Part shown: positions 1 to 4,081 of the stretch, one piece after another
Layout of the letters: every line of letters begins with the position of its first letter
How positions within the stretch are numbered: the first letter of the stretch is position 1
Assembly (NCBI GenBank): GCA_021732945.1
Contig: JAKFWB010000189.1
Coordinates: 1-5,025, forward strand
Origin: Porphyrobacter sp.
Lineage (GTDB): Bacteria > Pseudomonadota > Alphaproteobacteria > Sphingomonadales > Sphingomonadaceae
Direction of reading: 5' to 3'
Length of the DNA: 5,025 bases
Notes under the pieces: generated by a model
What the model was told of the DNA's origin: nothing
What the model saw: only the letters and a program-made list of their open reading frames with translations
Database searches by the model: none
Position numbers and translations under genes: made by a program

Positions 1-87
1 AGTGGGGGGGTGGGCAAGGCGCTGAGACCCGACATATAGAGCACTTTCCGGCGCTATCTGGCGCGACACAGGCAAAGGCTCGGTGAG
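1..87. other. Left-edge non-coding leader upstream of the aminoglycoside phosphotransferase
   Basis: No complete gene is visible. A TATAGA hexamer at 35-40 could be a -10 box for the downstream phosphotransferase, but no convincing -35 lies about 17 bases ahead. On the minus strand an ATG at 35-33 is preceded at 8 nt by GGAAAG (49-44) and stays open to the window edge, reading MSGLSALPTPP. That could be the start of a divergent gene, but eleven codons are too few to support a call. Plus-strand frame 3 is also open to a TGA at 84-86, so the tail of an upstream gene cannot be excluded. Confidence 0.3.
37..50 (+). repeat. Partial copy of the palindromic repeat found at 4020-4074
   Basis: TAGAGCACTTTCCG here is identical to bases 4021-4034, the outer half of the left arm of the large palindrome. 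Identity stops after CCG: the palindrome continues with ACCAATCAGGG, whereas here GCGCTATC follows. The local sequence can still form a small hairpin, ATAGAGC (36-42) against GCGCTAT (51-57), with one mismatch. A 14-base match between two intergenic sites in 5 kb is unlikely by chance, so this is read as a truncated or diverged copy of the same element. Confidence 0.5.
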
Positions 88-99
88 GTGGTCGGCGGC

Positions 100-912
100 A
101 TGAACGAGGATCGCGAGGAAAGCTGCGCAGCCCCCTTCTTGCCGCCAGGTTTGGCTGAGGCGTTGCACGGCTATCTCTGGTCGCGTGATCTGGTGGGCGA
201 ATCCGGCGGGGCGGTGTATCGGCTTCATGGAAGGCCCGGCGCGCCAGAGCTTTACCTGAAGCATGGCCGCGACACAGTGGCGAACGCCATCGAGGACGAG
301 ATTATCCGGCTGCGCTGGCTGGCGCGGCATATCCCGGTCCCAGCCGTCCAGCACTTCATCAGCGTGCCGGGCGAGGCATGGCTGCTCATGACTGCGATGC
401 ACGGCGAGACGGCCTATCAGGCGCTCGAAACAAGGCCTTCGGAGCGCGAGGCTGTGGTCGAAGCTCTGGCGCACTTTCTGCGGCGGCTTCATGCGATCCC
501 GGTCAGCGAATGCCCCTTCACCAGCGATCACACCCACCGGCTCGCCGCAGCGCGCCAGCGGATCGACGCCGGTCTGGTCGACGAAGAGGATTTCGATGCG
601 GAGCGGGAGGGCTGGACCGCCGAGCAGGTCTGGCAGGGCCTGCACGACTTGCTGCCCCTCGCCCCCGATCCGGTCGTGACGCACGGGGACTTCTCGCTCG
701 ATAACCTGCTGATCGCGGGCGGCGCGGTGGTCGGCTGCATTGACGCCGGGCGGGTCGGCATCGCGGACCGGTATCAGGACCTCGCGATCCTGTGGAACTG
801 CCTCGGAGAATTCGGGGAGGCGTTGCAGGACAGGCTGATGACCGCTTACGGCCTCGCCGAAGCGGACCGGCGCAAGTTGCAATTCCACCTGATGCTGGAC
901 GAGCTGTTCTGA
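100..912 (+). CDS. aph(3'): Aminoglycoside 3'-phosphotransferase, APH(3')-I-like
   Basis: This cytoplasmic kinase should transfer the ATP gamma-phosphate to the 3'-hydroxyl of aminoglycosides such as kanamycin and neomycin. Numbered from ATG 100 (270 aa, against about 271 for APH(3')-Ia): the ATP-binding lysine is in LYLKHG (K54); the Brenner catalytic motif is VTHGDFSLDNLL (H195, D197, N202); the metal-binding segment is CIDAGRVGIADRYQD (D215, R218, D227); and the C-terminus LMLDELF supplies the carboxyl end that family members place in the drug pocket. From memory, the stretches APELxLKHG, FLRRLHxIPV, THGDFSLDNL, ADRYQDLAILWNCLGEF and KLQFHLMLDE match APH(3')-Ia almost letter for letter, and the alignment needs no gaps. 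ATG 100 is preferred because MNEDREESC parallels the family N-terminus and GAGG (85-88) precedes it. A GTG at 88 with AAAGG (74-78) ahead is the alternative and would add four residues. Base composition resembles the neighbours, so recent acquisition is not evident. It ends 31 bp before the convergent GNAT gene. Confidence 0.93.
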   Translation: MNEDREESCAAPFLPPGLAEALHGYLWSRDLVGESGGAVYRLHGRPGAPELYLKHGRDTVANAIEDEIIRLRWLARHIPVPAVQHFISVPGEAWLLMTAMHGETAYQALETRPSEREAVVEALAHFLRRLHAIPVSECPFTSDHTHRLAAARQRIDAGLVDEEDFDAEREGWTAEQVWQGLHDLLPLAPDPVVTHGDFSLDNLLIAGGAVVGCIDAGRVGIADRYQDLAILWNCLGEFGEALQDRLMTAYGLAEADRRKLQFHLMLDELF

Positions 913-913
913 C

Positions 914-930
914 CCGGCGGCGCGGGCCGG
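914..930. terminator. Weak GC-rich hairpin between convergent genes
   Basis: CCGGC (914-918) pairs with GCCGG (926-930) around a 7-nt loop in the 31-bp gap between the two convergent stop codons. The position suits a shared bidirectional terminator, but there is no T-run on either strand. If termination happens here it would not be by the classical intrinsic mechanism. Low confidence. Confidence 0.25.
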
Positions 931-943
931 TGCTTGGTTCGCT

Positions 944-1492
944 TTACCCCGCTAGCGGCCCCGTCGCGAAACCCGCGCGCGTCACCACATAAGTAAGGTG
1001 CGGGATCACCGCGCCGTCCGCCATCACGCGGTCCTCGCGCCGGTCGGTCAGCACCGCGCCGATCCGCTCCAGCGCGCGGCGGGAGCGCAGGTTGGTTTCG
1101 CCCACCAGAAAGCGGCATTCAGCCACGCTGGCCAGCGCGTGCGCCAACATCAGACGCTTCATCTCATGGTTGTACCGACCGCCCCAACAGCGCCGCGCAA
1201 GGAACGTCCAGCCGATTTCGACTGATCCGCCATCGTCCTCCTCCAGCCCCTGATAGCGCGAGGAGCCGATCACCGCGCCGCTGACGCGATCAACCGCCAC
1301 CAGCGCACCCCGGTTCGCCAGCGCATCGTCGAAGAAGGCGCGGAACACCGGCTCTTGCCAGCGATCATGCGCGGGGTGTTGTTCCCAGATCAGCGGGTCG
1401 GACGCGACGGCGAACAGCGCGTCCCAATCATCGGGGCTGAGCGGGCGGAGGCGGAAATGCTCACCCTCCAGCACGGGCTGGCGGTCGAGCAT
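944..1492 (-). CDS. GNAT-family N-acetyltransferase, RimJ/RimL-like
   Basis: A 182-aa single-domain acetyltransferase using acetyl-CoA; its acceptor (protein N-terminus, amine or small molecule) cannot be read from the sequence. Fold landmarks: the N-terminal strand FRLRPLSPDDWDALFAVASD (residues 13-32); the SDPLIWEQHP segment (31-40) typical of this subgroup; VIGSSRY (74-80); the central strand VEIGWTFL (91-98); the CoA pyrophosphate-binding region WGGRYNHEMKRLML (103-116), which has WGGxYN in place of the classical QxxGxG; and the NLRSRRALERIGA helix (134-146) near the CoA tail. ATG 1492 is chosen because GAGGGA (1504-1499) lies 6 nt upstream, while the in-frame GTG at 1495 would leave only 3 nt. 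That ribosome site overlaps the stop codon of the upstream aminotransferase (10-nt gap), implying translational coupling. Family assignment is secure; no specific role is claimed. Confidence 0.88.
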   Translation of the reverse strand: MLDRQPVLEGEHFRLRPLSPDDWDALFAVASDPLIWEQHPAHDRWQEPVFRAFFDDALANRGALVAVDRVSGAVIGSSRYQGLEEDDGGSVEIGWTFLARRCWGGRYNHEMKRLMLAHALASVAECRFLVGETNLRSRRALERIGAVLTDRREDRVMADGAVIPHLTYVVTRAGFATGPLAG

Positions 1493-1502
1493 CACGTGTC
1501 CC

Positions 1503-2681
1503 TCAGCCCGCCACCGCTGCCAGCGCAGCGATGAACTTGGGCAGGTTGCCCATCGTCAGGCCCGCGACATTGATGCGGCCCGAGGCGGCCATGTAGATGC
1601 CGTGGTCTTCGCGCAAACTTGCGACCTCGTCCTTGGTCACCGGCAGCATCGCGAACAGCCCGTTGCCTGTGCCGAGCGGGGTCAGGTCGATCCGGCCCGC
1701 GCTGCCCGCCTTGGCCAGCGCATCGCGCACCTGCCGCATCCGCGCGCGCATATCGTCAAGCTCGGCCAGCCACGCCTTGGTCATGTCGGGATCGCGCAGG
1801 ATGATCCGCACCGCCGCGCCGCCATGATCGGGCGGCATCGACCACGCCGCACGCGCCAGCGCATTGGCGTTGCTGAACGCCGTGCCGAGCATCGCCTGAC
1901 CATCGGCAAGGATATAGAAGGCTCCCACACGGTCACGATATTGGCCGAAGTTCTTGTCGCAGGAATAGGCGATGAAGGCTTCCGGCACCTTGGCAAGCAC
2001 GGCGCGCATTCCTGCGGCGTCTTCCTCCATCCCGTGGCCGAGGCCCTGATAGGCCGAATCGATGACCGGGAAAGTGCCGGATGCGGCAAAAGCGTCGGCA
2101 ATCGCGTCCCATTGGTCGGCGGTGTAATCGATCCCGGTCGGGTTGTGGCAGCAGGCGTGGATCAGCACCGCCTCGTCGCTCGCCGCGCCGTTGATTGCGG
2201 CGAGCACCGCATCAAGATTCGCCGTGCCATCGGGGTTCGCGTGATCAAACGCGACCAGCTCCATGCCAAGGTCGGCGAGGATTTGCGCGTGGTTGGGCCA
2301 GCTCGGCACACCCATGTGGACGCGCTTCACGCCTGCCTTCTGCGCCAGCGCCACCGCCAACCGCACCGCGCCCGTGCCGCCGGGAGTCTGCATCCCGGCG
2401 ATCCGGCCGCCCATCGTCGGGTCAGCGCCGAAGATATAGGGCATCAGCGCGTTGACGAAGCCGGTGTCGCCTTCCGGGCCGAGATAGGACTTGCTGTCCT
2501 GCGTATCGACCAATTGCTGTTCGGCCGACTTGATTGCGGCGAACACCGGGGTCGCGCCGTCTTCGGTGCGGTAGACGCCAACGCCAAGATCAATCTTGTC
2601 CTCGCGCGGATCGGCGGCGTGAAGACGGATCAGGGCGAGCAGCGCATCGGGCGCCTGGGCTTCGAGTCGGTTCAACATCAT
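1503..2681 (-). CDS. Class I PLP-dependent aspartate/aromatic amino acid aminotransferase
   Basis: A cytoplasmic transaminase interconverting aspartate or aromatic amino acids with 2-oxo acids, using pyridoxal phosphate. It belongs to the AspC/TyrB (I-alpha) group: length is about 392 aa and the N-terminus DKIDLGVGVYR is typical. Functional sites by analogy with E. coli AspC: YLGPEGDTGF (Tyr70 region), VPSWPNH (Trp140), HACCHNPTGID (Asn194), IDSAYQGLGHGMEED (Asp222, Tyr225), YSCDKNFGQYRDRVG (Schiff-base Lys258, Arg266), LARAAWSMPPDHG (Arg292, which binds the substrate side-chain carboxylate) and ASGRINVAG (Arg386). Arg292 is present in both AspC and TyrB, so aspartate and aromatic specificity cannot be separated here. 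The residue just before the catalytic lysine is Asp rather than Ser. ATG 2681 (or the adjacent ATG 2678) matches the family start; an in-frame TTG at 2717 would add an atypical extension. No clear Shine-Dalgarno is visible. The gene lies 56 nt after eipA and 10 nt before the GNAT gene. Confidence 0.93.
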   Translation of the reverse strand: MMLNRLEAQAPDALLALIRLHAADPREDKIDLGVGVYRTEDGATPVFAAIKSAEQQLVDTQDSKSYLGPEGDTGFVNALMPYIFGADPTMGGRIAGMQTPGGTGAVRLAVALAQKAGVKRVHMGVPSWPNHAQILADLGMELVAFDHANPDGTANLDAVLAAINGAASDEAVLIHACCHNPTGIDYTADQWDAIADAFAASGTFPVIDSAYQGLGHGMEEDAAGMRAVLAKVPEAFIAYSCDKNFGQYRDRVGAFYILADGQAMLGTAFSNANALARAAWSMPPDHGGAAVRIILRDPDMTKAWLAELDDMRARMRQVRDALAKAGSAGRIDLTPLGTGNGLFAMLPVTKDEVASLREDHGIYMAASGRINVAGLTMGNLPKFIAALAAVAG

Positions 2682-2686
2682 GTTGG

Positions 2687-2710
2687 GCGCAATGGCCCGG
2701 CCATCCGCGC
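2687..2710 (-). promoter_or_regulatory. Hairpin just upstream of the aminotransferase start
   Basis: In the eipA-aminotransferase gap, ATGGCC (2692-2697) and GGCCAT (2699-2704) form a perfect inverted repeat around one base. GCGC (2687-2690) and GCGC (2707-2710) extend the stem across a small internal loop. In the minus-strand mRNA the structure ends 5 nt before ATG 2681, exactly where a Shine-Dalgarno would be expected and none is seen. It could modulate translation or trim/stabilise the mRNA between the two genes; alternatively it is simply the GC-rich coding start if TTG 2717 is used. No T-run follows, so it is not a classical terminator. Confidence 0.35.
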
Positions 2711-2737
2711 ATCGCAACCGGGTTTGCGCTTATCGGA

Positions 2738-3550
2738 TCAGAAAGGCGACCACTTCTGCTCTTTCGAGAACTTCATGTAGCCCGCATTGATCCCAAGTCG
2801 CAGGCCCGCACCGACCCGGATCGGGATCAGCACCACATCACCGCGCCGCAGATAACTGGCATTGAGCCCGCCCACGAAATAGGCTTGCCCCTCGCCTGCC
2901 GGATAGCGTTTGTAGAGATCCTCGGAATCGTAGAGGTTGTAGACCAGCACAAAGGTGTTCGCGGCATTCGCGCCAACATCAAATCCGATCGACGGGCCGG
3001 TCCAGTAAACCTTCTTTTCGCCCTCGACCTTGTGGTGCAACGTGCCAGAGCCATACCGCGCGCCGACGATAAAGGCGCCGCCAGCTTCACGCCCGACAAT
3101 GTAGCCATTGGGCTCGCCCTGCTTCTTGAGCAGATCCTGGATCAGCTTGGCGAGGCCTTCTGCACCCTTGCCGAAAACGCCTTCAGCGGCGCCGATCAGA
3201 TCATCTTCGCCATAGGTTTCCGGCGCTGCGGTGGCGACATCGGCTGGCACTTGCTGCGGCTCTACCGGCGCATCGGGGCCAGCCGGGGCTGACAGATCGC
3301 CAAACTCATTGTCAAACGAAGGGTCAGGAATCTCGGCCGCAGGCGGAGCCTCTGCGCCTGGCGCGGCCAGATCGCCATCGATGCTGCCCGCAGGCGCTGC
3401 GCTTTGGGCATCATAGGCTTGATCCGGGTCAAAGCTTTCCAAGTCCTGCGCTGCGGCCGGTGCGGACAGCGCCAGCGCCGCGAGGGCCGCCAGGGCCATG
3501 CCCGCAAGGCGGCGGCGAAGGTCAGAGGTTCGTGCGGTCATCGCAATCAT
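2738..3550 (-). CDS. eipA: EipA family (DUF1134) periplasmic envelope-integrity protein
   Basis: EipA of Brucella is a soluble periplasmic beta-barrel-fold protein needed for envelope-stress resistance, and its loss is synthetically lethal with loss of LPS O-polysaccharide synthesis. Numbered from the ATG at 3553 (271 aa): a Sec signal peptide with RRR (13-15), a hydrophobic Ala/Leu core (16-31) and a likely cut after APAAA (A35); a low-complexity Ala/Pro/Asp/Glu linker (about 36-112) with two GDLxAP repeats; then the DUF1134 domain (about 113-271). Domain hallmarks are GEPNGYIVGREAGGAFIVG (146-164), RYGSGTL, VYWTGPSIGFDVGANAANTF (182-201), LVYNLYDSEDLYKRYP, YFVGGL, LRRGDVVLIPIRVGAGLRLG (235-254) and the terminal WSPF, where relatives end WNPF. 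There is no lipobox cysteine. GAAAGG (3563-3558) is 7 nt before ATG 3550, making that start slightly better than 3553 (4 nt). It heads the minus-strand block and is divergent from the tRNA region. Confidence 0.9.
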   Translation of the reverse strand: MIAMTARTSDLRRRLAGMALAALAALALSAPAAAQDLESFDPDQAYDAQSAAPAGSIDGDLAAPGAEAPPAAEIPDPSFDNEFGDLSAPAGPDAPVEPQQVPADVATAAPETYGEDDLIGAAEGVFGKGAEGLAKLIQDLLKKQGEPNGYIVGREAGGAFIVGARYGSGTLHHKVEGEKKVYWTGPSIGFDVGANAANTFVLVYNLYDSEDLYKRYPAGEGQAYFVGGLNASYLRRGDVVLIPIRVGAGLRLGINAGYMKFSKEQKWSPF

Positions 3551-3585
3551 CATGCAGCCTTTCGCTGGGACCTGTCAGCCCCGGA

Positions 3586-3616
3586 TTGATGCGCAGCCTA
3601 TCAGAATCCCTAGAAT
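3586..3616 (+). promoter_or_regulatory. Possible plus-strand promoter divergent from eipA
   Basis: TAGAAT (3611-3616) is five of six to the -10 consensus. TTGATG (3586-3591) could serve as -35, although the 19-bp spacer is longer than ideal. Transcription would run away from eipA and reach the intrinsic terminator at 3738-3761. Speculative. Confidence 0.2.
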
Positions 3617-3622
3617 CGCAGG

Positions 3623-3761
3623 CCGCAATCGCTTCTCGCCCAACCGAATCGGAATTGCGACGAGCTGTGACGGGCTAAGGCGCAAAGCCTGAACCGCGCC
3701 GGAATTGGTGGTTAGCGTCGCAGTCATCCGCCGTGCGAACCGCCATCACGCGGTTTTTCTT
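3623..3761 (+). ncRNA. Candidate small RNA between eipA and tRNA-Ser
   Basis: An intrinsic terminator at 3738-3761 on the plus strand has no plus-strand gene ahead of it, only about 180 bp of non-coding DNA beginning at the divergent eipA start. A weak promoter at 3586-3616 would give a transcript of about 140 nt. The span can form several short stems: CGCAAT/ATTGCG (3624-3629/3654-3659), AGGC/GCCT (3678-3681/3687-3690) and AACCGC/GTGGTT (3692-3697/3708-3713). No known RNA family is recognised and no convincing small ORF is seen. The terminator is the only solid element; the RNA itself is inference. Confidence 0.22.
3738..3761 (+). terminator. Rho-independent terminator (plus strand)
   Basis: AACCGC (3738-3743) pairs with GCGGTT (3750-3755) around a 6-nt loop. 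The 3' arm runs straight into TTTTTCTT (3754-3761), the classical stem plus U-tract. On the minus strand the tract becomes A residues before the stem, so it acts only rightward. It lies about 11 bp before the tRNA promoter and would insulate the tRNA from upstream transcription, or end a small divergent transcript. Confidence 0.6.
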
Positions 3762-3771
3762 GCAAGCCACC

Positions 3772-3800
3772 TTGCCGCTGGCGAACATGGTGATTATAGC
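3772..3800 (+). promoter_or_regulatory. Probable promoter of tRNA-Ser
   Basis: TTGCCG (3772-3777) and TATAGC (3795-3800) are separated by exactly 17 bp and give an expected start near 3807, about 22 nt before the tRNA. The bases after the -10 (GCCGCCCC, 3801-3808) form a GC-rich discriminator, a known trait of growth-rate- and ppGpp-controlled stable-RNA promoters. The short leader contains a perfect 6-bp hairpin, TACAGC (3809-3814) and GCTGTA (3819-3824), which processing must remove. Confidence 0.5.
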
Positions 3801-3828
3801 GCCGCCCCTACAGCCGATGCTGTAACCC

Positions 3829-3919
3829 GGAGACGTGGGTGAGTGGCTGAAACCAGTTCCCTGCTAAGGAACCGTACTCTATCAGGGTACCGAGGGTTCG
3901 AATCCCTCCGTCTCCGCCA
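3829..3919 (+). tRNA. tRNA-Ser, anticodon GCU
   Basis: A complete class II tRNA, 91 nt with encoded CCA. The acceptor stem pairs GGAGACG (3829-3835) with CGTCTCC (3909-3915). G3916 is the discriminator expected for serine, followed by CCA (3917-3919). The anticodon stem GTTCC/GGAAC (3856-3860/3868-3872) holds loop CTGCTAA with anticodon GCT at 3863-3865, which reads AGC and AGU. The long variable arm typical of tRNA-Ser pairs GTACTC with GGGTAC. The T arm is GAGGG, loop TTCGAAT (3897-3903), CCCTC. It has its own likely promoter and appears monocistronic. Confidence 0.97.
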
Positions 3920-3920
3920 C

Positions 3921-3937
3921 CGGCCTATTTCTGGCCG
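3921..3937 (+). other. Short hairpin just downstream of tRNA-Ser
   Basis: CGGCC (3921-3925) pairs with GGCCG (3933-3937) around a 7-nt AT-rich loop, beginning two bases after the CCA. No T-run follows, so it may help 3' processing or RNA stability rather than act as an intrinsic terminator. From here to about 4019 no gene or other signal is visible. Confidence 0.3.
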
Positions 3938-4019
3938 CTCGCCTGGGTCTCAATATTCGGTAGAATCTGTGTCTAATGCGATGGGCACGCCAACGCGCAG
4001 CCAAGATGTGCTCCCTCGT

Positions 4020-4074
4020 TTAGAGCACTTTCCGACCAATCAGGGTGACCCTGATTGGTCGGAAAGCGCTCTAA
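4020..4074. repeat. 55-bp near-perfect palindrome, probable dispersed repeat
   Basis: Two 27-base arms (4020-4046 and 4048-4074) are complementary around a single central base, 4047. The only mismatch is A4027/C4067. The left arm begins TTAGAGCACTTTCCG and continues ACCAATCAGGGT. Read as minus-strand RNA the one mismatch becomes a G-U pair, so the hairpin is fully paired in that direction. It starts 7 nt after the glycosyltransferase stop codon and about 100 nt after the tRNA, between convergent genes, where it could protect or end transcripts. There is no U-tract on either side. The partial copy at 37-50 suggests a REP-like or MITE-like family; no coding capacity and no convincing target duplication are seen. 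Confidence 0.85.
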
Positions 4075-4081
4075 CAGAGAG

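Noticed and set aside
1..35. Divergent minus-strand gene starting at ATG 35-33 with GGAAAG upstream
   Set aside because: Only eleven codons are visible before the window edge, too few to distinguish from chance.
378..704. Alternative frames inside the phosphotransferase gene
   Set aside because: They are low-complexity Arg/Ala/Ser-rich shadows of a gene whose motifs are all in one continuous frame.
1602..2780. Long plus-strand open frame (392 codons) opposite the aminotransferase
   Set aside because: It is antisense to an unmistakable PLP enzyme, its product is rich in Arg, His and Gly with no recognisable motif, and such mirror frames are common in GC-rich coding DNA.
3698..3715. Possible CtrA box (TTAA-N7-TTAA) upstream of eipA, as eipA is CtrA-activated in Brucella
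   Set aside because: The best minus-strand candidate, CTAA-N7-TTCC, matches only five of eight key bases and lies about 150 bp from the start.
3897..4019. Genomic island attachment site at the 3' end of tRNA-Ser
   Set aside because: No integrase, no repeated tRNA 3' end and no shift in composition are seen in the short stretch before the next gene.
4020..4074. Palindrome as a CRISPR repeat or a complete insertion sequence
   Set aside because: There is only one full copy, no spacer periodicity, no open frame inside it, and no clear direct repeats flanking it.
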